A DNA stretch of 7,213 nt from Clostridium sp. CAG:571. Lineage in GTDB: Bacteria; Bacillota; Clostridia; TANB77; CAG-508. Shown here piece after piece: positions 1-4,970 of this stretch. The notes beneath the pieces were generated by a model. The model saw only the letters and a list, made by a program, of their open reading frames with translations, was not told where the DNA came from and ran no database searches. The stretch covers positions 1-7,213 of the forward strand of contig HF999507.1 of NCBI GenBank assembly GCA_000434015.1, in the 5' to 3' direction. The stretch's first letter is position 1; the number at the start of each line of letters is the position of its first letter. The position numbers were made by a program, and so were the translations under genes.

Positions 1-53
1 ATAATAAGTAGAAAATATTGATATTATAATAATGTAAAAGATAGATTATAGTA

Positions 54-62
54 TGCTATAAT
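54..62 (+). promoter_or_regulatory. possible extended -10 element
   Basis: TGCTATAAT is a perfect -10 hexamer (57-62) preceded by the TGN extension. No good -35 hexamer lies 16-18 bp upstream. It could give a start near 69 and so a leader of about 110 nt that contains the 87-118 hairpin. It is an alternative to the promoter at 102-131. Confidence 0.35.
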
Positions 63-86
63 CATCTTGATAAATTACAATAAGTA

Positions 87-118
87 GGGCAAGTAATTCA
101 GTTGAAAATTATCTGCCC
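87..118. repeat. imperfect hairpin upstream of the membrane protein gene
   Basis: GGGCA (87-91) pairs with TGCCC (114-118), and TAATT pairs with AATTA further in. Between the two helices lie one mismatch and one G-T pair, and the loop is about 8 nt. Its right arm overlaps the -35 element at 102-107. It could be an operator, a leader structure for a transcript starting near 69, or the remnant of a terminator of a gene left of the window. No T-run follows it. Confidence 0.4.
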
Positions 119-131
119 ATTGAGATATAAT
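102..131 (+). promoter_or_regulatory. promoter of the membrane protein gene
   Basis: TTGAAA (102-107) is five of six to the -35 consensus and TATAAT (126-131) is a perfect -10, with an 18-bp spacer. Transcription would start near 138, leaving about 40 nt of leader before the ATG at 180. The call rests on the sequence match only. Confidence 0.55.
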
Positions 132-179
132 CTAAACGCAAGATAGTGATTCGTATGGTTAAAAAAGGAGTAAGTGAAT

Positions 180-887
180 ATGAGAAAAAAAGAACTTAGT
201 ATAGAACAAAAAAAAGCAGATAAAGACTTAAATATTATTATATATGCTACCTTAATACCGCTAATTATTTATTTGATTTTTGGTAATGATATAATGAATT
301 TTGCTAAAACAAGTGAAATGAATATATGGCTAAGATTTATACCTGTTATGTTGATTCAATTTAGTTTAGCTGGGTTAGGAAGTTTAATTGTTATTTGTTA
401 TAGAAAAGAAGAATTAAAAGAATATGGATTAGTAAAAAATAACTTTTTTAAAACAATAATATTATCATTAGTTGTATGTATTCCATCTATGATTTTTCTG
501 TTAGTGAATAATGAAATAAATTCATACTTACCATTAAAAGGTTGCTTTTTTACAAGTTTATTTTTAAATTCAAATTATCCGACTAATATATTAGGATATA
601 TCTTAATAGCATTTGTCTGGGGAATTGTAGAAGGTTTTAATTATGTTGTAATATCTAAAAAAATAAACGAGAGATATATAAGCAAAAATAAGTGGTTAAA
701 TTATGGTGCTATTGTTTGTGGTATAGTTTGTGTACTAATTCATGGTATGGTGGGTTTTGATTTATATACAATTTTTGAAGCATTGACTACTTTTATAATA
801 ATTTATGGTATGTTAATAGTTAAAGAAAAAACAAATAATGCTTGGGGTTGCATATTTATATTTTTATTTTTTTGGAATGCCATATAA
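180..887 (+). CDS. multi-pass membrane protein, degenerate CPBP/Abi-like
   Basis: The 235-residue product is very hydrophobic, with membrane segments at about 19-34, 50-73, 91-109, 136-158, 173-190, 196-214 and 222-234. The layout resembles the CPBP (CAAX protease/bacteriocin-processing, Abi) family: a loop with a YGL turn, a long linker, then a helix where the EExxxR motif should be. Here that helix reads E151-G152-F-N-Y-V156, so the second Glu and the Arg are missing. H188 fits the second family motif. In the last segment the usual His is Phe, though N233 remains. If the assignment is right, the protein is probably not an active metalloprotease. AGGAG at 166-170 stands 9 nt before ATG 180; an in-frame GTG at 174 is only 3 nt from it and is unlikely. 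A strong promoter and terminator make it a single-gene unit, probably cargo such as an immunity or phage-defence protein. The family assignment is by pattern and is moderate. Confidence 0.6.
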   Translation: MRKKELSIEQKKADKDLNIIIYATLIPLIIYLIFGNDIMNFAKTSEMNIWLRFIPVMLIQFSLAGLGSLIVICYRKEELKEYGLVKNNFFKTIILSLVVCIPSMIFLLVNNEINSYLPLKGCFFTSLFLNSNYPTNILGYILIAFVWGIVEGFNYVVISKKINERYISKNKWLNYGAIVCGIVCVLIHGMVGFDLYTIFEALTTFIIIYGMLIVKEKTNNAWGCIFIFLFFWNAI

Positions 888-930
888 TAAGACAAATTAC
901 AATTTCTCGAATACTTTTTAAAATTAATTA

Positions 931-970
931 AGAAAGTGCAGTTAACTATAAAAAGTCAACTGTACTTTCT
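931..970. terminator. bidirectional intrinsic terminator
   Basis: Arms 931-946 and 955-970 pair at 15 of 16 positions (one G-T, one A-C mismatch) around an 8-nt loop. On the minus strand the stem is followed by TTAATTAATTTT, and on the plus strand by a weaker CTTATATTT. It sits between converging genes, 1 nt past the relaxase stop, and serves the relaxase operon and probably the membrane protein gene too. Confidence 0.75.
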
Positions 971-971
971 C

Positions 972-2210
972 TTATATTTCCATTTCATCATCTAATTCTT
1001 CTAAACTATAATGTTTTTCCATAGCATAGTGTAATTTTGCACTAGAATTAAAATCTGAATATGTTTTATCATTTTGGCTACTTACGTCATTATTATTAGA
1101 TATAAATAAATTTAAAAATGCTTTATTCAAAGAATCAGATGTATATTTTATTTTAGGACAATTATTAGAATACTTGATATTATTGCACTTACTATCATTC
1201 CTATAGCCACATATTTTAATTTTACTTGTATTCTTAACTTCTTTGGCAATTCCTGTGTTTCTTTTATTAAATTTGTTATATCTGTTTCCATTATTTCTAT
1301 TTTGTACATTTTGGCACTTAATTCCTTTGTATATTTTTTTATATTTTCCATTGTTGAAACCATTGATTGTTCTAACTTTTCTAATTTCTGTGTTAGTTCC
1401 TCTAAATATATTTGATTTTTGGCTTGTTCTTCCATCTTCATATTCATTAGCTGAACTATTGGTAATTGATTCATTTCTTTTAATTCCATAAAATTCCTCC
1501 ATTTTTTCTTTTAAATATTTTTCTTCGTGTAATTTATTGTCTCTACATTTCATACCTTCAGGTGTTGTATAAGTAATATATTTTCGTGTGTTTTGCCAGT
1601 TGATGTCATAACCAAACTGATTCATATATAAAATAAATTCTTCTTTAGAGTTTGTATTAGATAAAGAAAAATCTATTGCACTTATTAATCTACCTTTCCA
1701 ACTTTTTTCCTGTAGCATAACTTGATATTCATTATTTTTTATATCTCTATATTTCTTATGAATAGGTATAGTTTTTAAATTGCTTTCATTACAAAGTTTA
1801 TTTGAATACTCTTTAATTTTTTCTAAATCATGTTTATTAGTATGCATTTTCTTACCATCTACAAAATTTACAGAATTTAAAATCAAATGATTATGTATAT
1901 GTTCTTTATCTATATGTGTAGCAATAACAATTTCATAATTTTTAAAATATTCTGCAAATTTAATACCAATTTTGTGTGCCTCTTGTTCGGTAATATTTTC
2001 TTCTGGAGAAAATGCTTGTACTATATGAACTTTATCTCTACCGTTTAGTTTATTAAACTCTCTTTTAGTAAACATCATTTCATCATAAGCACTTTCCTTA
2101 TTACAATTTATTGCAGTTATTAGATTATCATTAGTTTTACATTCTTTAGTAATATAATCTAAAGATTTTTTTAGTGAAGCTTTTGAGTTAATAAATTTAA
2201 CAATTGCCAA
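972..2210 (-). CDS. mobA: relaxase / mobilization nuclease (VirD2-type)
   Basis: This 412-residue protein would nick one strand at oriT, stay covalently bound and lead the strand to the recipient. The relaxase domain fills about residues 1-240. Y19 (in LDYI) is the likely nucleophile, VHIVQAF (61-67) is the central motif, and H99-x-D101-x-x-H104-x-H106-N-H108 is the metal-binding histidine motif. Residues 241-354 are N/K-rich and of low complexity, exactly where a second gene is read in another frame. The tail (355-412) ends in an acidic stretch. The start is TTG at 2210: the frame is closed by a stop just upstream, AAGGTG lies 8 nt before it, and MAIVKFI is a typical relaxase opening. It overlaps the end of mobC by 40 nt, which suggests translational coupling. 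No coupling protein or type IV secretion gene is present, so transfer would need a helper. Confidence 0.9.
   Translation of the reverse strand: MAIVKFINSKASLKKSLDYITKECKTNDNLITAINCNKESAYDEMMFTKREFNKLNGRDKVHIVQAFSPEENITEQEAHKIGIKFAEYFKNYEIVIATHIDKEHIHNHLILNSVNFVDGKKMHTNKHDLEKIKEYSNKLCNESNLKTIPIHKKYRDIKNNEYQVMLQEKSWKGRLISAIDFSLSNTNSKEEFILYMNQFGYDINWQNTRKYITYTTPEGMKCRDNKLHEEKYLKEKMEEFYGIKRNESITNSSANEYEDGRTSQKSNIFRGTNTEIRKVRTINGFNNGKYKKIYKGIKCQNVQNRNNGNRYNKFNKRNTGIAKEVKNTSKIKICGYRNDSKCNNIKYSNNCPKIKYTSDSLNKAFLNLFISNNNDVSSQNDKTYSDFNSSAKLHYAMEKHYSLEELDDEMEI
1148..1489 (-). CDS. nested MobB-like coiled-coil membrane protein
   Basis: The gene lies wholly inside the relaxase gene in the +1 frame. GGAGG (1500-1496) stands exactly 6 nt before the ATG, one of the best ribosome binding sites in the window. 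The 113-residue product has a heptad-like charged helix at about 15-62 (LEELTQKLEKLEQSM is the core), a second amphipathic stretch, a basic patch (KKLRIQVKLK, 83-92) and one membrane segment at about 93-111, almost at the C-terminus. It would be anchored by its tail with the coiled coil in the cytoplasm. This layout and position resemble the accessory genes nested in ColE1 mbeA (mbeB, mbeD) and staphylococcal mobB overlapping mobA, which assist relaxosome function. The relaxase frame over the same bases is low complexity, suggesting that selection acts mainly on this frame. No sequence homology is claimed. Confidence 0.7.
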   Translation of the reverse strand: MELKEMNQLPIVQLMNMKMEEQAKNQIYLEELTQKLEKLEQSMVSTMENIKKYTKELSAKMYKIEIMETDITNLIKETQELPKKLRIQVKLKYVAIGMIVSAIISSILIIVLK

Positions 2211-2485
2211 ATTTTTGACACCTTACTTTTTAAATCTTCTAAACCAATTGCATTTATTTTTCCTTCATTACAAAGTCTTGTTAATTGGTTAAGGTTATTT
2301 CCTATCCTTTTTAATTCTATTTTTACATCATATAAATCAGGGATATTAGTTATTGTTATTTTTCTTTTTATTCCTGCATTTACCATGTAATCAGTTATAT
2401 TCATATTTACTTGACTTGCCTTTGCTAATATTTTTTCTTTTTGTAATTTAGTTAACCTTAAGCATATTTGTGCATCTTTTCGCAT
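2171..2485 (-). CDS. mobC: MobC-family relaxosome accessory protein
   Basis: The 104-residue protein matches the small MobC family (bacterial mobilisation protein). An N-terminal ribbon-helix-helix-like part, with a strand around QICLRLT followed by basic helices, precedes the conserved C-terminal helix ELKRIGNNLNQLTRL (about residues 60-74). It would bind near oriT and help the relaxase open and nick DNA. A GTG at 2506 would add seven residues, but AAAGGAG (2498-2492) is 6 nt from ATG 2485, so that start is preferred. The gene directly follows the candidate oriT and overlaps the relaxase start by 40 nt, the usual mobC-mobA order. The integrase terminator lies just upstream, so it probably has its own promoter; only a weak TATAAA (2514-2509) was seen. 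Confidence 0.85.
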   Translation of the reverse strand: MRKDAQICLRLTKLQKEKILAKASQVNMNITDYMVNAGIKRKITITNIPDLYDVKIELKRIGNNLNQLTRLCNEGKINAIGLEDLKSKVSKIWQLLNLLTQKLH

Positions 2486-2506
2486 AAATTTCTCCTTTCT
2501 TTCCAC

Positions 2507-2555
2507 AATTTATAAAGGGTATGGGGAAGAATTCCCCATAAAAACTTTTTGGCAT
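2507..2555. other. candidate origin of transfer (oriT)
   Basis: This short gap in front of mobC holds a perfect inverted repeat, ATGGGGAA (2521-2528) and TTCCCCAT (2532-2539), around a 3-nt centre. It is the only G/C-rich patch in an AT-rich gap. Next to it are AAAGGGT on one side and an AAAAACTTTTT palindrome (2540-2550) on the other. Inverted repeats immediately upstream of mobC-mobA are the usual landmark of oriT in mobilizable plasmids. No known nic consensus was recognised, so the nick position is not assigned. Confidence 0.5.
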
Positions 2556-2600
2556 AAAAAAAGCAAGTATGTCTTTGTATTACAAAGGCGAAACTTGCTT
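2556..2600 (-). terminator. intrinsic terminator of the integrase operon
   Basis: Outer arms AAGCAAGT (2561-2568) and ACTTGCTT (2593-2600) enclose inner arms CTTTGTA (2573-2579) and TACAAAG (2581-2587). Read on the minus strand, the stem is followed by seven Ts (2562-2556). It starts 17 nt past the integrase stop and separates the integration genes from the mob genes. Confidence 0.8.
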
Positions 2601-2617
2601 AATAATAAATATGCAAT

Positions 2618-3829
2618 TTACATTTCCATATCATCTTCAATTTCCACTTCCTTATTTTCTACTATTTCTTCATTTTTTATAGGCTCTAAACCTAATGAAT
2701 TTGTTTTATAATATTCCATTACTTTTTCCAATTCTGATTCTTTAAAACGATTAAAAACACTCGTATATGTATTTAGTGTGATTGATATATCAGTATGTCC
2801 AATAAGTCTTTGTAAAACTACAGCTGACATTCCTGCTTCGATACACCTAGTAGCAAAAGTATGTCTGAGACTATGTGTTGAAATATCTTTATCTTCCATT
2901 CCTAGAGTGCTTTTTAGAATTCGTTTTAATCTACTATTTGCAACTGAATGAGATATATAATGGTCATTATATAAAAATAGCATATTATCCTTGTTTTCTT
3001 TTGCTATTTCTAACTGTTCTTTTATAGAAGGTATTAAGAAATCAGGAATAGGTATAGTTCGTTTACTTGCATAAGTTTTTGTTGTATCTCCCATAATTAC
3101 TTCATTATTTTTTCCTAGTGTTAATGTCTTATTTACATTTATAATTTGTTTTTCTATATCAATATCATTTATATTTAGTGCTAATGTTTCTCCAATTCTT
3201 AAGCCTAGATACATTTGAATTAAAAACACATTTTTATATGTTTCTTCATTAATTGTGCAATTTAATAAATAATTACTTAAACTTTGTTGTTCTTCTATAG
3301 TTAATGCCTTAACTTCTTTATCTTCTTTTGTGCTCTTTGGTTTTATTACATCATCCATTGGATTTTGTAGAATATATTTATTTTTTATAGCAAAATTAAA
3401 TGCTTGATTTAATTGCTCATATAATTTTTTTATATAGGAATTGCTATAATTTTTGTTATCATTTAAAAACTTTTGAATATCGTCATTTGATATATCTTTT
3501 ACATTCAATTTTCCAAGAGAACTATTTTCTATTTTTTCAATAGTTTTAGTTATTCTAGTATATTGCCCTTCTTTAATTCTATTGGAATTTAATTTTTTAT
3601 CTCTAATATCTTTCATTATTTGAATGATGGACATACCATGTTTTTTTATTAAATCCATATCTTTCATTTGTACTCTTAAATCTAATAATTTATCAGCAAC
3701 TTCTCTTTTGGTATTTCCATAAACTGTTTTTCTAACTTGTTTGTCTCCAACTGTTATTGTATATTGAGCTGACCATTTTTTTCTTTTTTCAATATAATAT
3801 ATACTTCCTTCACCTTTACTTCTTGCCAT
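2618..3829 (-). CDS. int: tyrosine recombinase / integrase
   Basis: The 403-residue enzyme cuts and rejoins DNA at att sites to integrate and excise the element. Residues 1-55 form an AP2-like arm-binding domain (GEGSIYYIEKRKKWSAQYT...). About 65-160 is the SAM-like core-binding domain, and about 175-375 the catalytic domain. The catalytic set is complete: R211 (GLRIGE), K251 (TKT before SKRTIP), H319 and R322 (HSLRH), H345 (LIGHT) and nucleophile Y355 (LNTYT). The tail is acidic and ends EDDMEM. The frame extends 23 residues upstream, but AGGAGG (3840-3835) sits 5 nt from the ATG at 3829 and MARSKGEGSI is the standard opening, so the longer start is rejected. The gene follows the winged-helix gene by 16 nt and ends at a strong terminator. 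It is the last gene of the xis-HTH-int unit. Confidence 0.92.
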   Translation of the reverse strand: MARSKGEGSIYYIEKRKKWSAQYTITVGDKQVRKTVYGNTKREVADKLLDLRVQMKDMDLIKKHGMSIIQIMKDIRDKKLNSNRIKEGQYTRITKTIEKIENSSLGKLNVKDISNDDIQKFLNDNKNYSNSYIKKLYEQLNQAFNFAIKNKYILQNPMDDVIKPKSTKEDKEVKALTIEEQQSLSNYLLNCTINEETYKNVFLIQMYLGLRIGETLALNINDIDIEKQIINVNKTLTLGKNNEVIMGDTTKTYASKRTIPIPDFLIPSIKEQLEIAKENKDNMLFLYNDHYISHSVANSRLKRILKSTLGMEDKDISTHSLRHTFATRCIEAGMSAVVLQRLIGHTDISITLNTYTSVFNRFKESELEKVMEYYKTNSLGLEPIKNEEIVENKEVEIEDDMEM

Positions 3830-3845
3830 CAAATCCTCCTTATTT

Positions 3846-4298
3846 TTAATTAGCATATAAAGAATTCCAATCAAAATTTGAATAATCTCTTTGTTCATAA
3901 TTTGTATATGAATATTTATTTTTATTATTTATATATTTATTATTATCTTTAAACTCTGTTTTAATAGGTATATTATTGTTTGCTTTAATGCCCCCTTTAA
4001 GTATAATTGGATAGGGTGGGCAATTTACTTTTATAATTCTTTTTTCGATACATTTAGTATTTTCTTTATATACATATTTTATATTAATCCATCCTTTTTC
4101 TTTAAGGTCAGAAATTAGACTAGATATTTGAGTTTTACTTAAATTAAACAATTCTGCAAAATACGAATTAGTTGCAAAACAACCTTCTTTATTATCTAAT
4201 ACAGCAATTTGAGATAATAATACTTTTTGAGTGATTGTTAAATTCCTTACATTCATTATTTCTATTGGTACTCTAATTTCTTTACAATTATTTATCAT
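3846..4298 (-). CDS. winged-helix DNA-binding protein, replication- or regulation-type
   Basis: Residues 20-75 form a winged helix: LTITQKVLLSQIA, then a recognition helix around LSKTQISSLISDLKEKGW, then the wing INIKYVYKENTKCIEKRIIKV (72-92, a hairpin). This fold is found in phage and plasmid replication proteins and in small transcription regulators. Residues 95-130 are a polar, Asn-rich linker. The last 18 residues (YEQRDYSNFDWNSLYAN region) look like the short conserved tail of DnaD/replisome-organiser-type proteins of Firmicute phages; this is from memory of the pattern. The gene starts 1 nt after the upstream stop, with AGAGG (4311-4307) 8 nt before the ATG, so it is probably translationally coupled, and integrase follows after 16 nt. 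It may regulate the divergent promoters or assist replication of the excised form. No enzymatic domain is visible. Confidence 0.65.
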   Translation of the reverse strand: MINNCKEIRVPIEIMNVRNLTITQKVLLSQIAVLDNKEGCFATNSYFAELFNLSKTQISSLISDLKEKGWINIKYVYKENTKCIEKRIIKVNCPPYPIILKGGIKANNNIPIKTEFKDNNKYINNKNKYSYTNYEQRDYSNFDWNSLYAN

Positions 4299-4299
4299 A

Positions 4300-4554
4300 T
4301 TAATAGCCTCTTTTGTTTTTCTTATATTCAGGCATCCTTTTTTCTAATTTCCATAGTGCATAAGCAATAGCAGTAATAGTCTTTGTTTTACCAATATTAA
4401 TTGAAGGAAAGTCTGCTCTTTTAAACAATTCATTTGTTAAGTTTTCTCCCATTTTTAAATCTATAGAAACATCTTTTACAGTCAAGTTTTTCCATGGATT
4501 ATCTAACTTGTTAATAGCTTCTTTAATAAGTTCTTGTTTTAATTCTTCTTTCAA
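4300..4554 (-). CDS. xis: excisionase-like small HTH protein
   Basis: The product is 84 residues. A basic/acidic N-terminal helix (1-20) is followed by LTVKDVSIDLKMGENLTNELFKR (24-46), a MerR/Xis-type helix-turn-helix. The wing DFPSINIGKTKTI (48-60) and a last helix with YALWKLEKR (65-73) complete the fold. This is the usual pattern of excisionases and related helix-turn-helix proteins next to tyrosine integrases. It would bind arms of the attachment site and favour excision, and may also repress its own promoter. The start is TTG at 4554, with a perfect AAGGAGG (4567-4561) 6 nt upstream. It is the first gene of the xis-HTH-int unit, and a terminator-like hairpin lies directly before its ribosome binding site. 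The fold call is fairly firm. The excisionase role is inferred from size and neighbours. Confidence 0.65.
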   Translation of the reverse strand: MKEELKQELIKEAINKLDNPWKNLTVKDVSIDLKMGENLTNELFKRADFPSINIGKTKTITAIAYALWKLEKRMPEYKKNKRGY

Positions 4555-4569
4555 ATTGTACCTCCTTAT

Positions 4570-4600
4570 ATAAAAAAATAGCAGTTATTAAAATAACTGC
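4570..4600 (-). terminator. leader terminator / attenuator just before xis
   Basis: GCAGTTATT (4581-4589) and AATAACTGC (4592-4600) form a perfect 9-bp stem with a 2-nt centre. On the minus strand it is followed by TATTTTTTTA and then directly by the xis ribosome binding site (4567-4561). Because the promoter for this strand lies further right, the hairpin is inside the leader of xis-HTH-int and could stop transcription before the genes. Confidence 0.65.
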
Positions 4601-4654
4601 CTAAAATTTAAATATTAGATTTAATTAAATCAATTTTAACACCTCCATTTTACA

Positions 4655-4705
4655 CTAAAAAAGAAGCTCTCTAGAAAAGCTCCTCAAATTATACATGTAT
4701 TTCAT
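4655..4705 (-). CDS. possible 16-residue leader peptide
   Basis: The frame reads MKYMYNLRSFSRELLF and stops with TAG right after the T-run of the hairpin at 4657-4685, so a ribosome on it would break that hairpin. Its ATG coincides with the predicted transcription start (about 4706), so it would be leaderless or start at the internal ATG 4696. No Shine-Dalgarno is visible. Short open frames are common by chance, and the only support is the position over the terminator. Confidence 0.25.
   Translation of the reverse strand: MKYMYNLRSFSRELLF
4657..4685 (-). terminator. first leader terminator / attenuator
   Basis: On the minus strand AGGAGCT (4684-4678) pairs with AGCTTCT (4668-4662), including one G-U, around a 9-nt loop, and six Ts follow (4662-4657). 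It begins only about 20 nt after the predicted start of transcription. It is shorter and weaker than the second leader hairpin at 4570-4600. Confidence 0.5.
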
Positions 4706-4712
4706 TATATTT

Positions 4713-4740
4713 ATTATACTACCAATTTTTTGTATTTCAA
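4713..4740 (-). promoter_or_regulatory. promoter of the xis-HTH-int operon
   Basis: Read on the minus strand, TTGAAA (4740-4735) and TATAAT (4718-4713) are separated by 16 bp. The start would be near 4706, giving a leader of about 150 nt before xis. One CTACC box (4719-4723) lies in the spacer and GGTAG (4741-4745) abuts the -35, so a protein bound to them would block the polymerase. Confidence 0.6.
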
Positions 4741-4799
4741 GGTAGTCTTTTTTGTGTATACTTTTTTTGCTACCATTTTTGTTAAACTTTTATGGTACT
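4718..4799. repeat. alternating CTACC / GGTAG boxes, likely operator or arm sites
   Basis: Four boxes alternate in orientation: CTACC (4719-4723), GGTAG (4741-4745), CTACC (4770-4774) and GGTAC (4794-4798). They form two inverted pairs repeated about 51 bp apart, and the sequence after each CTACC is also alike (CTACCA followed by a T-run and GT). They cover the minus-strand promoter and the 55 bp upstream of it. They could be operators for the xis-like or winged-helix protein, or arm sites for Xis or integrase. Confidence 0.5.
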
Positions 4800-4840
4800 A
4801 ATATTAGTTAATAGGATTTTTTTGTATAAAATTTTAAAAA

Positions 4841-4951
4841 TGTGAAACAATATTTATAAATATTTCAAAAAAAGTTTCACATTTTTTAAGTTTTATGTTA
4901 TAATATAAATGTGAAACAAAAACCATAATTACATATTAAAAAAGTTTCACG
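4841..4951. repeat. two tandem TGTGAAAC / GTTTCACA inverted pairs
   Basis: TGTGAAAC (4841-4848) faces GTTTCACA (4874-4881), and TGTGAAAC (4910-4917) faces GTTTCACG (4944-4951). The pair is repeated at about 70 bp. The inner two boxes coincide with the -35 hexamer and the expected transcription start of the Fic gene. The fourth ends 5 nt before its Shine-Dalgarno. This is the geometry of repressor operators; the second pair could also fold in the 5' end of the mRNA. The binding protein is not known. Confidence 0.65.
4876..4904 (+). promoter_or_regulatory. promoter of the Fic gene
   Basis: TTCACA (4876-4881, five of six to consensus) and TATAAT (4899-4904) are separated by 17 bp. The start would be near 4911, giving a leader of about 60 nt. 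The -35 is itself part of a GTTTCACA box and the start lies in a GTGAAAC box, so the promoter is probably repressed by whatever binds them. Confidence 0.7.
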
Positions 4952-4970
4952 TTTATAAAGGAGTGATCTT

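Noticed and set aside
174..179. GTG start for the membrane protein
   Set aside because: It is only 3 nt from the AGGAG; ATG 180 has a normal 9-nt spacing.
1243..1491. Plus-strand open frame of 82 codons, hydrophobic
   Set aside because: It lies opposite the relaxase and its nested gene, has no ribosome binding site, and its Leu/Phe-rich content is the expected reverse reading of Lys/Glu/Asn-rich coding DNA.
3830..3898. Upstream extension of the integrase by 23 residues
   Set aside because: It overlaps the winged-helix gene end, while AGGAGG stands 5 nt before ATG 3829 and the family opening MARSKGEGSI begins there.
4841..4887. TGTGAAAC...GTTTCACA followed by six Ts, as a plus-strand terminator
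   Set aside because: No plus-strand gene lies upstream, the loop is 25 nt, and the right arm serves as the -35 of a well-formed promoter. Operator use fits better.
4841..4951. CRISPR array from the repeated GTGAAAC boxes
   Set aside because: The boxes are 7-8 bp, alternate in orientation, vary in spacing and overlap a promoter; no cas genes are present.
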